A DNA stretch of 64,000 bases from an uncultured Devosia sp. (GTDB lineage: Bacteria > Pseudomonadota > Alphaproteobacteria > Rhizobiales > Devosiaceae): positions 1 to 64,000 of the forward strand of contig NZ_CAMLHM010000008.1 in NCBI RefSeq assembly GCF_946479885.1, in the 5' to 3' direction. Positions 18,129 through 26,818 of the stretch are shown piece after piece (position 1 is the first letter of the stretch; each line of letters opens with the position of its first letter). The notes under the pieces were generated by a model. It worked only from the letters and a program-made list of their open reading frames with translations, had not been told where the DNA came from and made no database searches. The translations under genes were made by a program, and so were the position numbers.

Positions 18129-18796
18129 GGGGCCGCGGCTGGTTGATTGAGGTCGGGCAGGATGCCGTCCTGCAATGGCGTTACATTGGGATAGGCCTCA
18201 GCCACAAGCTGATAATAGGCGAAACCGCTCCGCATGATCCGCATCACATAGTCGATCTCGCCGGCCGAATTGCTGGCGCAGCGCGCCTCGGTATCGGTGG
18301 CGATCTCCCGGCGGAAATCGTGGAAATAGGCATAGATGCGGGTGAAGAGGGCAAGGTTGTAGTCGCCGAAGTCGAGGGTCTGGTCCAGGACACCGCTATA
18401 GACCGGGGTTTCATCCACCAGGGTCCGCAACATGTCATGCATCAGGCTGCTGCAGACGTCCGGGAGTGCGGCATCGGCAGGGCTGATGGTCTGGGCAATG
18501 CCATAGGCCCGCTGCAGCGGCCCGACCATCCGCTCCACCTCATAGGCCAGCGCCTGTCCGATCGCCGCGGACGCCCGCTCGGTGCGCGCCTGCTCGGTAT
18601 TGCTCTGGATGGCGGTGCTCAGCATCAGCGCACCGGCCGCGCTGAGAAAGCCTGCCACGGTGCCCAACGTGTTCTGCCAGTCCCGCAGCGTAGCGACCCA
18701 GTTCGGCCAGCCCTTGTCACGCACATCGAGCAGGATGACGATGGTGAGGCCCGCCAGGGCGAGCCCGAGAACCGCAATTGCACTCCACAGCAGCAT
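18125..18796 (-). CDS. Membrane-anchored protein of unknown function
   Basis: 223 residues. Two hydrophobic segments near the N-terminus (about 3-23 and 44-63) bracket a short loop with WPNWVATLRDWQNTLG. The remaining ~150 residues are helical and soluble, with AIGQALAYEVERMVGPLQRAYG and a YNLALFTRIYAYFHDFRREI segment. I do not recognise a family. Coupled to pdxJ by a 4-bp overlap, but nothing in it suggests a role in vitamin B6 synthesis. Confidence 0.75.
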   Translation of the reverse strand: MLLWSAIAVLGLALAGLTIVILLDVRDKGWPNWVATLRDWQNTLGTVAGFLSAAGALMLSTAIQSNTEQARTERASAAIGQALAYEVERMVGPLQRAYGIAQTISPADAALPDVCSSLMHDMLRTLVDETPVYSGVLDQTLDFGDYNLALFTRIYAYFHDFRREIATDTEARCASNSAGEIDYVMRIMRSGFAYYQLVAEAYPNVTPLQDGILPDLNQPAAAP

Positions 18797-18866
18797 CGGC
18801 GCCCCCCTGCCTCACGCTAGGTGTAGCGCTGGCCCGGCAGGGCCAGCAAGGGGCGCCTTGCCGTGG

Positions 18867-19421
18867 CTACAGGCTCTGCGGACCGCGCGAAATCGCGGCA
18901 AGACCGGTGCGCACCACCTCGACCAGCCCGAGCGGCTGCATCAGCGCGATGAAGCTGTCGATCTTGGCCGGCTTGCCGGTCACCTCGAACACGAAGCTCT
19001 CGACCGAAGCATCGACGATCTGGGCCCGGAAGGCGTCGGCCAGCCGCAGCGTCTCGCCGCGATGATCGCCCGAACCGGCCACCTTGATCAGCGCCAGTTC
19101 GCGCTCCAGCGACGCACCCTCGGCCGTCAGGTCGTGCACCTTGTGCACCGGCACCAGCCGTTCGAGCTGCAGCTTGATCTGCGTCAGCGTCTTGGGCGTC
19201 GCCGTCACCACCACCGTGATGCGACTAAGTCGGCGCCCGTGTTCCGTCTCGCTGACGGTCAGGCTTTCGATATTGTAGCCGCGCGCCGAGAACAGGCCGA
19301 CGACGCGGGCGAGAATGCCCGGCTCGTTGTCGACCAGCACGGACAGAGTGTGGCGCTCGATTTGCTGGGTTTCCTGGGTCAGGAAATAGGCCGAGCCCGT
19401 GGGCTGCAGATGTGCGTTCAT
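18867..19421 (-). CDS. ilvN: Acetolactate synthase small (regulatory) subunit
   Basis: 184 residues. An N-terminal ACT domain begins at HTLSVLVDNEPGILARVVGLF and carries the valine feedback site; GYNIESLTV follows. The second, ALS_ss C-terminal domain includes VDASVESFVFEVTGKPAKID. The protein activates the catalytic subunit IlvB and makes it sensitive to valine. It lies 21 bp downstream of ilvB on the same strand, forming the ilvBN operon behind the leader peptide. Confidence 0.97.
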   Translation of the reverse strand: MNAHLQPTGSAYFLTQETQQIERHTLSVLVDNEPGILARVVGLFSARGYNIESLTVSETEHGRRLSRITVVVTATPKTLTQIKLQLERLVPVHKVHDLTAEGASLERELALIKVAGSGDHRGETLRLADAFRAQIVDASVESFVFEVTGKPAKIDSFIALMQPLGLVEVVRTGLAAISRGPQSL

Positions 19422-19442
19422 GGTCTTGTCCTCTGCAGCGCC

Positions 19443-21218
19443 CTAGACGAGCTGCCGTCCCTTCTCGTCGATGATGTCGCCGATATTGGCCGTATCGGGC
19501 AGGATGATTTCGTTATGCGGCTTGCCCGACGGGATCATCGGCAGGCAGTTCTCGTCCTTCTCGACGATGACGTCGAACAGCACCGGGCCGTCATAATCGA
19601 GCATCTCGGCAATCGCGGCGTCGAGCTCGGCCGGGTTCTCGCAACGAATCCCCTTTCCGCCGTAAGCCTCTGCCAGCTTGACGAAATCGGGCAGCGATTC
19701 CGAATAGGAATGGGCATAGCGCGAACCATGCAGCAGGTCCTGCCACTGGCGGACCATGCCCATGCGCTCGTTGTTGAGGATGAAAATCTTGATCGGCAAG
19801 CGGTACTGCACCGCCGTCGACATTTCCTGCATCGTCATCTGCACCGAGGCTTCGCCGGCGATATCGATCACCAGCGCATCGGGATGCGCCACCTGCACGC
19901 CGACCGCGGCCGGCAGGCCATAGCCCATCGTGCCCAGGCCACCCGAGGTCATCCAGTGGTTGGGCTTGTCGAAGTGGAAATGCTGGGCGGCCCACATCTG
20001 GTGCTGGCCAACCTCAGTGGTGATGTAGACTTCCTTGCCCTGCTTCTTGGTCGCTTCATACAGCCGCTCGATGGCATATTGCGGCTTGATCACCGTGTCC
20101 GAGTTCTTGTAGCCGAGCGAATTGACCGCCCGCCACTTGTCGATCTGCTTCCACCATGGCGCGATGGCCTCGGTGCGCGGCTGGTTGGTCTTGCTGCGCC
20201 AGACGCGCACCATCTCCGACAGCACCCGCTCGCAATCGCCAATGATCGGCACGTCGACGCGCACCACCTTGTTGATCGAGCTCGGATCGATATCGACATG
20301 GATCTTGCGGCTGTTGGGCGAGAAGGCGTCGATGCGACCGGTAATGCGGTCGTCGAAACGGGCGCCGATATTGATCATGACGTCGCAGTCATGCATGGCG
20401 AGGTTGGCTTCGTAGGTGCCGTGCATGCCCAGCATGCCCATCCACTGCGGGTTCGATGCCGGGAACGCGCCCAGACCCATCAGGGTCGAGGTCACCGGAA
20501 AACCGGTCAGTTCAGCCAGCTCGCGCAGGTGTTCGGATGCCTCGGGCCCGGCATTGATCACGCCGCCGCCGGTATAGAAGATCGGCCGCTCGGCCTTGAG
20601 CATCAGGTCCACCGCCGCTTCGATGGCAGCGGCATCGCCATCCATCTGCGGGCGATAGCTCTGGTGGCGCAGCGTCTCGAGATCGGGCTTGTAATACTCG
20701 CCCAGCGCGAACTGCACATCCTTGGGAATGTCGACGACCACAGGACCGGGGCGGCCCGTGGTGGCGATCAGGAACGCCTCGTGCATGATGCGCGGCAGGT
20801 CTTCCACGCGCTTGACCAGGTAATTGTACTTGGTGCAGCTGCGGGTGATGCCGACCGTGTCGCATTCCTGGAACGCGTCCGAACCGATCAGCGTCGTCGG
20901 CACCTGCGCGGTGATGCAGATCATCGGGATCGAATCCATCAGCGCATCGGTAAGGCCGGTGACCGCATTGGTGGCACCCGGACCCGAGGTGACGAGAACC
21001 ACGCCCGGCTTGCCGGTGGAGCGCGCATAGCCTTCGGCCATGTGGGTGGCGCCCTGCTCGTGCCGCACCAGAATGTGCTGGACCGCATCCTGCTGGAACA
21101 TCGCATCGTAGATTGGCAGGGCAGCGCCGCCCGGATAGCCGAAGATGTGCTCGACCCCCTGGTCGGTCAGCGCCTGGATCACCATTTCCGCGCCGGTCAT
21201 TCTTTCGGCCATCGCCAT
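19443..21218 (-). CDS. ilvB: Acetolactate synthase large (catalytic) subunit
   Basis: 591 residues from ATG at 21218, which has AGGAAGGACT directly upstream; the in-frame extension to 21311 runs through the attenuator and is not translated. It is a ThDP-, Mg2+- and FAD-dependent enzyme that joins two pyruvates to acetolactate, or pyruvate and 2-ketobutyrate to acetohydroxybutyrate. Motifs: FGYPGGAALPIYDA, catalytic E in VRHEQGATHMAEGYAR, and the ThDP motif VIDIAGEASVQMTMQEM. The GDG usually found there reads GEA, so it is a variant. First structural gene of ilvBN. Confidence 0.97.
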   Translation of the reverse strand: MAMAERMTGAEMVIQALTDQGVEHIFGYPGGAALPIYDAMFQQDAVQHILVRHEQGATHMAEGYARSTGKPGVVLVTSGPGATNAVTGLTDALMDSIPMICITAQVPTTLIGSDAFQECDTVGITRSCTKYNYLVKRVEDLPRIMHEAFLIATTGRPGPVVVDIPKDVQFALGEYYKPDLETLRHQSYRPQMDGDAAAIEAAVDLMLKAERPIFYTGGGVINAGPEASEHLRELAELTGFPVTSTLMGLGAFPASNPQWMGMLGMHGTYEANLAMHDCDVMINIGARFDDRITGRIDAFSPNSRKIHVDIDPSSINKVVRVDVPIIGDCERVLSEMVRVWRSKTNQPRTEAIAPWWKQIDKWRAVNSLGYKNSDTVIKPQYAIERLYEATKKQGKEVYITTEVGQHQMWAAQHFHFDKPNHWMTSGGLGTMGYGLPAAVGVQVAHPDALVIDIAGEASVQMTMQEMSTAVQYRLPIKIFILNNERMGMVRQWQDLLHGSRYAHSYSESLPDFVKLAEAYGGKGIRCENPAELDAAIAEMLDYDGPVLFDVIVEKDENCLPMIPSGKPHNEIILPDTANIGDIIDEKGRQLV

Positions 21219-21275
21219 AGTCCTTCCTGAAGTCACTTTGGAAACCCAGTCTCGTAGCGGCGAAAACCGGGCAAT

Positions 21276-21298
21276 AAAAAAGGCCCCGTTCGGGACCT
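21276..21298 (-). terminator. ilvBN attenuator
   Basis: Stem-loop of 7 bp (21292-21298 with 21281-21287, one G-U pair) with loop GAAC on the minus strand, followed by six or seven T residues. It lies between the leader peptide and ilvB, 58 bp before the ilvB start, which is the position and form of a transcription attenuator. Confidence 0.85.
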
Positions 21299-21330
21299 GT
21301 TTTCGGCGCACCAGCTATCGCGCGGGATAC

Positions 21331-21381
21331 CTATCCCACGTTGCCGATGCGCCTGCCTACTACGAGAATGAGTGCCCGCAC
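21331..21381 (-). CDS. ilvB operon leader peptide
   Basis: A 16-residue reading frame, GTG start at 21381, stop TAG at 21331, coding (f)MRALILVVGRRIGNVG. GGAGAGG precedes the GTG. Six of sixteen codons are Leu, Ile or Val, four of them consecutive groups (LILVV), so ribosome stalling would report shortage of branched-chain amino acids. The hairpin at 21281-21298 downstream is the attenuator. Leader peptides of this form precede ilvB or ilvI in many alphaproteobacteria. The frame was found by reading the minus strand between the terminator and the likely promoter. Confidence 0.85.
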   Translation of the reverse strand: MRALILVVGRRIGNVG

Positions 21382-21531
21382 GGGACCTCTCCATAAATTA
21401 CGGGCGTAGTGATAGGTGCATTGCATCAGGAGTGTCAAGTGCGCCGAACATCACTGAACTTTCCTCTTAAGCATTGACCCGATGCTGCCAGTCACTTAAT
21501 GTCCTGCTTAACAATAAGCAGGAGAACATCA

Positions 21532-21987
21532 ATGACGGAACGTTCCATCGCCCACGGCACCTTTGTCCTGGAGCGCACCTATCCCGTGAGCCCGACCCGC
21601 GTCTTTCGGGCCTGGTCCGATCCGGCGATCAAGAAGCGCTGGTTCGGCGGCGGCGCCGAACCCAAGATCTTCGAATTCCGCGAGGGCGGTCGCGAGCTGG
21701 TGGAAAGTGGCGAAGGCGAGTTCCAGTTCGGCTTCGACGTGCGCTACGAGGACATCGTCGAAGACAACCGCATCATCTACACCTACTACATGACCATGGG
21801 CGGCAAGCGAATCTCGGTCTCGGTGGCCGCGATCGAGCTGTTTGCCGCAGGCGACGGCACGCGCATGACCGTCACCGAGCATGGTTGCTTCCTCGACGGC
21901 CTCGACAATATGGAACAGCGTCGGCGCGGCACGGAGCAGTTGCTGGGGGCCCTGGGCGACGAGCTGGCCCTGCAGACTGCCAACTAG
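21532..21987 (+). CDS. SRPBCC (AHSA1-like) domain protein
   Basis: 151 residues from ATG at 21532, with AGGAGAA upstream. It is a single START/Bet v1-type domain: FVLERTYPVSPTRVFRAWSDPAIKKRWFGG is the characteristic beginning (shown here in two pieces: FVLERTYPVSPTRVF and AWSDPAIKKRWFGG), with GGRELVESG and MTVTEHG later. Members bind hydrophobic small molecules; many genes lie next to ArsR regulators, but none is seen here. Function cannot be made more precise. Confidence 0.85.
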   Translation: MTERSIAHGTFVLERTYPVSPTRVFRAWSDPAIKKRWFGGGAEPKIFEFREGGRELVESGEGEFQFGFDVRYEDIVEDNRIIYTYYMTMGGKRISVSVAAIELFAAGDGTRMTVTEHGCFLDGLDNMEQRRRGTEQLLGALGDELALQTAN

Positions 21988-22074
21988 CGGAGGACCGGGC
22001 GGTATTTGTGTCGACAAAGCCGGCGAACCATAGTCCATAATCGCCGGACACCGTTGAGGACCACCGCGCGACCA

Positions 22075-23505
22075 ATGCCACGGACCATTCTGCCTCTGGG
22101 CATTGCGTTGATCTTCATGCTGGGCACCGCATTCTTTGCGGGCCTGGCAGTGCCATCGGGTCCCCTGCCCTTCCTGTTCATCCTGGGCTGTGTTGCCGCC
22201 GCCTATATGGCGCTCAACATTGGCGCCAATGACGTGGCCAACAATGTGGGTCCGGCCGTCGGCGCCAAGGCGCTGACCATGGCCGCAGCGCTGGCTATTG
22301 CTGCGATCTTCGACGCCGCCGGCGCCATTCTCGCCGGCGGCAACGTCGTCCACACTGTTGCAAACGAGCTCCTGTTGCCCGGCACGGACCTCGCTTCCAC
22401 GGGGCTAGTGCTGGTGATGATCGCGGCGCTGTTCGCGGCGGCACTGTGGATCAATGCCTCGACATTCGTCGGCGCCCCGGTCTCGACCACCCACGCCATT
22501 ATCGGCGGCATCGTCGGCGCCGCGGTTGCCGCCACCGGCATGGGTGCCGTGGCCTGGCCGGTCATCGGCACCATTGCCGTGAGCTGGACCGTGTCGCCCG
22601 TGCTCGGCGCCCTGTTTGCCGCTGGCCTCCATGCGGTGATCCGCCGCGCGATTACCCGCCGGGAAGACAAGGTGGCCGCGGCACGCATCTGGGTGCCCAT
22701 CCTGGTCGCCATCATGTCAGGCGTCTTCGCCGCGTACCTCGCCACCAACGCGCTGTCTCAGTGGTGGCAGCCTGGCCTGGGTGGCGCACTCGCGGTGGCG
22801 CTACTCGCGGCCGCCACCGGCTGGTTCGTCGCCATGCCCTGGGTCCGCATGCAGTCGCTGGGCATGAGTAACCGCAAGAAGCAGGTCGCTACCCTGTTTC
22901 GACCGCCGCTCATCGTCGCTGCTGCCCTGCTGTCCTTCGCGCATGGCGCCAACGACGTCGCCAATGCGCTGGGGCCCTTGGTGGTCATCATCCGCGAAAC
23001 GCAACAGCTTGCGGTTGCAGGCCTGCCCGTTCCGGCGTGGTCGCTGGTGCTGGGCGCGGCGGGCATTGCCCTGGGCATCGCCCTCTTCGGCCCGCGCGTC
23101 ATTCATACGGTCGGCGAGCAGATCACCAAGCTCAATGAAATCCGCGCCTTCTGCGTCGCTTCGTCGGCGGCGCTGACGGTCCTGGTCGCCTCCGCCTTCG
23201 GCCTGCCGGTATCGTCGACCCATATCGCGGTCGGCGCCGTGTTTGGCGTCGGCTTCGTGCGCGAATTCCTCGCTATCAGGAACATGACCGGCGCTGCCGT
23301 GCCCATGCGGGCCAGCCTGGTCGATGCGGCAACGCTCAATGACCGGCCCGAGGACGCCTTGGCCCGCGAACGCCGCAACGAACGGCGCTACCTGGTGCGC
23401 CGGCTCAAGCTCGCCCAGATTGGTGCCGCCTGGTTGGTCACACTGCCGGCCTCAGCCCTGCTGGCCGCGCTGCTCTATCGCGTACTATTGGCCTTTACTG
23501 GGTGA
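22075..23505 (+). CDS. Inorganic phosphate transporter, PiT family
   Basis: 476 residues, start ATG 22075. The two internal PHO-4 repeats carry the family signature twice: GANDVANNVGPAVGAKALTM near residue 52 and HGANDVANALGPL near residue 305. About eleven to twelve membrane helices. It imports phosphate (usually as metal-phosphate) with H+. A charged C-terminal loop (RPEDALARERRNERR) precedes the last helix. The 3' end overlaps the convergent Nudix gene by 11 bp. No PhoU-like partner gene is adjacent. Confidence 0.95.
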   Translation: MPRTILPLGIALIFMLGTAFFAGLAVPSGPLPFLFILGCVAAAYMALNIGANDVANNVGPAVGAKALTMAAALAIAAIFDAAGAILAGGNVVHTVANELLLPGTDLASTGLVLVMIAALFAAALWINASTFVGAPVSTTHAIIGGIVGAAVAATGMGAVAWPVIGTIAVSWTVSPVLGALFAAGLHAVIRRAITRREDKVAAARIWVPILVAIMSGVFAAYLATNALSQWWQPGLGGALAVALLAAATGWFVAMPWVRMQSLGMSNRKKQVATLFRPPLIVAAALLSFAHGANDVANALGPLVVIIRETQQLAVAGLPVPAWSLVLGAAGIALGIALFGPRVIHTVGEQITKLNEIRAFCVASSAALTVLVASAFGLPVSSTHIAVGAVFGVGFVREFLAIRNMTGAAVPMRASLVDAATLNDRPEDALARERRNERRYLVRRLKLAQIGAAWLVTLPASALLAALLYRVLLAFTG

Positions 23506-23959
23506 CACGCCGGCTTGCCAATTGCCGGTGCAGGCTCTCGACAATGCGCACCAGCGACCGGTCGGCCAACAGGCGCCTGGCCTCGGCCAGCAATACCCAG
23601 TGGCGCAGCCGCTGATCCATCTCGTCCCAGCTGTCGAACTGCTCGCCGACCTTGAGCGGATAGAGGTCGATATCCACCAACAGGCCCTTGTCGGTGTTCT
23701 GGTAGGTTCCGACGGGCTCGGTGCCGATCTCGCCGATCACCCCGGCCTCTTCGAGCGCTTCCTTGGCCGCGCTGTCCCAGGCCGTCATGCCGGCGCTGAT
23801 CGAGCCCTTGGGAAATATCCAGCGGCCGGTGCGACGCGACGTCACGAGGAGGAAGACAACGCGTCCATCGATCACGGTATAGGGCAAGGCGCCCGATTGG
23901 CGTGGGCCGGGAACAGCCTCGACCAGGGGGCTCCAGTGGCGCAGGAATTCGCGCAGCAT
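23495..23959 (-). CDS. Nudix hydrolase (diphosphoinositol polyphosphatase-like branch)
   Basis: 154 residues from ATG at 23959. The Nudix helix reads FPKGSISAGMTAWDSAAKEALEEAGV in two parts: FPKGSISAG and SAAKEALEEAGV, keeping the metal-binding EE. The Glu at the seventh position of the classical box is missing, a feature shared with the branch whose motif is FPKG-W-x2-G. GALPYTVIDGRVVFLLVTSR at the N-terminus is typical. It probably hydrolyses a nucleotide or polyphosphate. It overlaps the convergent PiT gene by 11 bp. Confidence 0.88.
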   Translation of the reverse strand: MLREFLRHWSPLVEAVPGPRQSGALPYTVIDGRVVFLLVTSRRTGRWIFPKGSISAGMTAWDSAAKEALEEAGVIGEIGTEPVGTYQNTDKGLLVDIDLYPLKVGEQFDSWDEMDQRLRHWVLLAEARRLLADRSLVRIVESLHRQLASRRVTQ

Positions 23960-24055
23960 GGGCGCCCTCCGTCGGTTCTCGCGGCGGCGACACTGGCACG
24001 CCGACTCGGCTGGAGTCGATGCATGGCACGCCGCCTTTCCACCACCGGCACAAAC

Positions 24056-24078
24056 AAAAAAGGGCCCCATGGGGCCCT
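24056..24078 (-). terminator. Terminator of the cold-shock gene
   Basis: Perfect 9+9 palindrome at 24061-24078 (agggcccca / tggggccct) followed on the minus strand by a T-run, about 20 bp after the csp stop codon. Confidence 0.88.
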
Positions 24079-24098
24079 TCAAACGCCTTCGGTCCTGC

Positions 24099-24314
24099 TT
24101 AGCTCAGCAGGGTCAGGTTGACAGCCGATTCCTTGCCGTCGCGGCCGGTCTCGAGCTCGTAGGTCACCTTGTCGTTCTCATACAGGCCCTGCAGGCCCGA
24201 GCGCTGAACGGCAGAAATGTGAACGAACGCATCCTTGCCGCCACCTTCGGGCGAGATGAAACCAAAGCCCTTGGTCGTGTTGAAGAATTTTACGGTGCCA
24301 GTAATGACAGCCAT
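24099..24314 (-). CDS. Cold-shock domain protein (CspA family)
   Basis: 71 residues, one cold-shock domain. RNA-binding motifs RNP1 (KGFGFISPEG) and RNP2 (DAFVHIS) are both present. It binds single-stranded RNA and DNA in the cytosol and acts as an RNA chaperone. The 5' untranslated region is probably long, since about 200 bp separate its start from the terminator of the gene before it. The protein is of a general type and cannot be called cold-induced from sequence alone. Confidence 0.95.
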   Translation of the reverse strand: MAVITGTVKFFNTTKGFGFISPEGGGKDAFVHISAVQRSGLQGLYENDKVTYELETGRDGKESAVNLTLLS

Positions 24315-24522
24315 GTCAGTCAGTCCTCTTCGTGGTCGCCGCAGCAGCGGCTAAGGGTTGAAAACGGGCTGTGGCCAGCCCGGCCTAAACGATTCACAGA
24401 TCAGGACGTAGCCAAGTTCCCGGCTTTCTGCCGGTCGATCAGATAGCGCAAGTCAGTGTCGTCACTGAAAAATATGTCGGCTGTCTGTCTGAAATTCAAG
24501 GCGATTTCGCTGGTCAATGAGA

Positions 24523-24558
24523 AGCCCCCGATCCAGGAGGGACTCCGGATCGAGGGCT
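24523..24558 (-). terminator. Terminator after the lipoprotein gene
   Basis: 12-bp stem (24523-24534 with 24547-24558, one G-U pair) with a 12-base loop, 48 bp after the stop of the glycine-zipper lipoprotein gene. Few T residues follow. Confidence 0.65.
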
Positions 24559-24605
24559 GAGGCGCCCAGGTGGGCGCAAGCAGCATGGGGCAATGCTGCA
24601 ACTGT

Positions 24606-24878
24606 TTACCCGCGCGGGCAGGTGTCGCGATAGCGGCTGCCGTCGGCGCGCTGGTAGATGCAGATGTCGTCGGTGCCAGATACCCGGCCAAGCACATTAC
24701 CTGCCGCCGCACCAACCACAGCACCGACACCGGCACCAACCGCCGTGCTCAGCACCGTACCGCCTGCCGCGGCACCGATTACGCCGCCGCCGATTGCGCC
24801 GACAGCAGCACCCTGCTGGGTTGTGGTACAGGCAGCGAGCGACAGCATCGTTGCGGCAATGATCAGGATTTTGTGCAT
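24606..24878 (-). CDS. Glycine-zipper lipoprotein
   Basis: 90 residues. Signal peptide with lipobox LAAC, lipidated Cys at residue 17. The middle (residues about 23-65) is a glycine zipper: repeated GxxxG units (GAAVGAIGGGVIGAAAGG, then GAGVGAVVGAAAG) that can form membrane helices. The C-terminus has two Cys in DDICIYQ and RDTCPRG. Such proteins sit in the outer membrane; related proteins affect envelope integrity, but the role here is unknown. Confidence 0.88.
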   Translation of the reverse strand: MHKILIIAATMLSLAACTTTQQGAAVGAIGGGVIGAAAGGTVLSTAVGAGVGAVVGAAAGNVLGRVSGTDDICIYQRADGSRYRDTCPRG

Positions 24879-24949
24879 GAGATACCCTCCAAGGAACTAT
24901 CGAGGGCAAGAATGCGGCACCTCCACATTTGGTTCCGCGGGCATTTTAA

Positions 24950-25336
24950 CTAATTCTTAGAATCCGATAGATCGGGTCGCCAGACCAGAGCAGCGACCAC
25001 CACGGCCAGCCACCCGCCGATCATCCCGACGCCGCCCAATGGGGCCGCGCCCGGGAAGAGACCCCTGCCGACCCATTCGCGCACAGCCAGGTCGCCAACG
25101 AAAATCGCGGTGCCGATGGCAAGCAGCGCCGCGGCGATCCCGAGCGCCCTGCCGCGCCCCGCCAGCGCCAGGGCAAGCAGCGCCGGCCCATGGGCCAGCC
25201 CGATGGCCGCAATGGCCGAAAGGTTCCGCTGCTCCCCACCATGTGAGGCGCCTGCGGCGGCCATCACCCCGATCGCGCCCAGCATGCCGGCCATCGCCAG
25301 CACCACCCGCCGCCACGCCAACCCACTGCCGCCCAT
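24950..25336 (-). CDS. DUF423 small membrane protein
   Basis: 128 residues from ATG at 25336; a longer frame would reach the start of the divergent MATE gene. Four hydrophobic helices. The pattern AMAGMLGAIGVMAAAGASHG, then LAHGPALLALA and GVGMIGGWLAV, is typical of DUF423 (YgdD-like) inner-membrane proteins. No biochemical role is established. It is divergent from the MATE exporter gene with about 70 bp between. Confidence 0.85.
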   Translation of the reverse strand: MGGSGLAWRRVVLAMAGMLGAIGVMAAAGASHGGEQRNLSAIAAIGLAHGPALLALALAGRGRALGIAAALLAIGTAIFVGDLAVREWVGRGLFPGAAPLGGVGMIGGWLAVVVAALVWRPDLSDSKN

Positions 25337-25408
25337 ACCCAATACCTCCGCCTCTTTCGCTGGATAACGGTTTCCTCTAAACCATTGCCCCGCGAGTAGG
25401 AAATTCAA

Positions 25409-26818
25409 ATGGACGAGCCCGTAACGGTTGCGCCTGGCGCCGCCGACACTATCTCAGTCGATAACGGCTGGGGCGCCGAATTGCGCGCTACCTTCGCCCT
25501 GGCATGGCCGCTGGTCATCGCCCAGTTGGCGCAGAACGCCCTCACCACCACCGACGTCATCATGCTCGGCTGGCTGGGCCCCACCTACCTGGCCGCAGGC
25601 ACCCTCGCGACCACCTTCCTGATGCCATTCTTCCTGCTCGGCGTCGGCATTGTCGGTGCGGTGGCCCCGCTGGTGGCGCAGGCCCGCGGCGCACGCGATA
25701 TCAAGGCGGTGCGCAGGGTGGTCCGCCAGGGCCTCTGGGCCGCGATCCTGCTGGCGGCGCTGATGATCCCGCTGCTGCTACAGATCCGGCCGATCTTTGC
25801 CCTCCTGGGTCAGGACCCCCCTGCAACCATCATGGCCGAGCAGTTCATCCAGATCGGCGTCTGGATGCTGTTCCCGGCCCTATCCATCATCGCGCTGCGC
25901 TCTTTGCTGTCGGCCTTCGACGCGACGCGCATCATCCTGGTCATCACCGTCAGCGGCGTTCTCTTCAACGCCGCGGCCAACTACGTTTTGATCTTCGGCC
26001 ATTTCGGCTTCCCGCGCCTCGAACTGCGCGGCTCGGCCATCGCCACCGTGCTGACTAACGTGCTGATGTTCGCCCTGATGCTGGCCTATGTGCTGCGCCA
26101 CCGCCGCTTCAGGCGCTTCTACGTGCTGATGCGGTTCTGGAAGCCGGATTGGCCGCGCTTCCGCGAAATCTTCCGCATCGGTATCCCGATCGGGCTGACC
26201 GTGCTGGCCGAAGTCGGGCTCTTCACGGCCGCCGCACTGCTCATGGGCCGGCTGGGCACCGACGAGGTGGCGGCGCATGCCATTGCACTGCAAAGCGCCT
26301 CCATGGCCTTCATGGTGCCGCTTGGCCTCGGCATAGCGGCCACCGTCCGGGTCGGCCGGGCCTATGGCCGCAGCGACCCCGAGGGCATCCACAAGGCGGG
26401 ATGGACCGCCTTCGCGCTCGGCACCGGCTTCATGGCCCTCTCCTGCGTGGTCTTCCTCACCATGGGCCCGGTCATCGTTTCGTGGTTCCTCGATCCGCGG
26501 GCACCGGAAAACGCCAACGCCCTGGCCCTGGCTGCCAGTTTCCTGATGGTCGCGGGCGTGTTCCAGCTGGCCGATGGCGCCCAGGTCGTGGCGGCCCACG
26601 CCCTGCGCGGACTGAGCGACACGAAGATCCCCATGCTGCTTGCCATTCTGGGCTACTGGATGGTCGGCCTGCCCATCGCTTACCTGCTGGGCTTCGTGCT
26701 CGGCTGGCGCGGCACCGGCATCTGGATGGGGCTTGCCGCCGGGCTCGCCTTTGTCGCGGTCGTGCTGGTGGCGCGCTTCGCCATGCGCCAGCGACTGGGC
26801 CTGCTGCGCCCGCGTTAG
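25409..26818 (+). CDS. MATE family efflux transporter (NorM-like)
   Basis: 469 residues, twelve membrane helices in two MatE halves. ALAWPLVIAQLAQNALTTTD in helix 1, MLGWLGPTYLAAGTL and, in the second half, FRIGIPIGLTVLAEVGLF are characteristic. It exports cationic drugs or metabolites in exchange for Na+ or H+. ATG at 25409 is used; the short upstream gap contains the promoter shared with the divergent DUF423 gene. Its last 4 bp overlap the convergent miaA gene. Confidence 0.95.
   Translation: MDEPVTVAPGAADTISVDNGWGAELRATFALAWPLVIAQLAQNALTTTDVIMLGWLGPTYLAAGTLATTFLMPFFLLGVGIVGAVAPLVAQARGARDIKAVRRVVRQGLWAAILLAALMIPLLLQIRPIFALLGQDPPATIMAEQFIQIGVWMLFPALSIIALRSLLSAFDATRIILVITVSGVLFNAAANYVLIFGHFGFPRLELRGSAIATVLTNVLMFALMLAYVLRHRRFRRFYVLMRFWKPDWPRFREIFRIGIPIGLTVLAEVGLFTAAALLMGRLGTDEVAAHAIALQSASMAFMVPLGLGIAATVRVGRAYGRSDPEGIHKAGWTAFALGTGFMALSCVVFLTMGPVIVSWFLDPRAPENANALALAASFLMVAGVFQLADGAQVVAAHALRGLSDTKIPMLLAILGYWMVGLPIAYLLGFVLGWRGTGIWMGLAAGLAFVAVVLVARFAMRQRLGLLRPR

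Noticed and set aside
18582..21230. An 882-codon rightward frame antisense to ilvB and ilvN
   Set aside because: The opposite strand codes two unmistakable enzymes; long antisense frames are common in GC-rich DNA.
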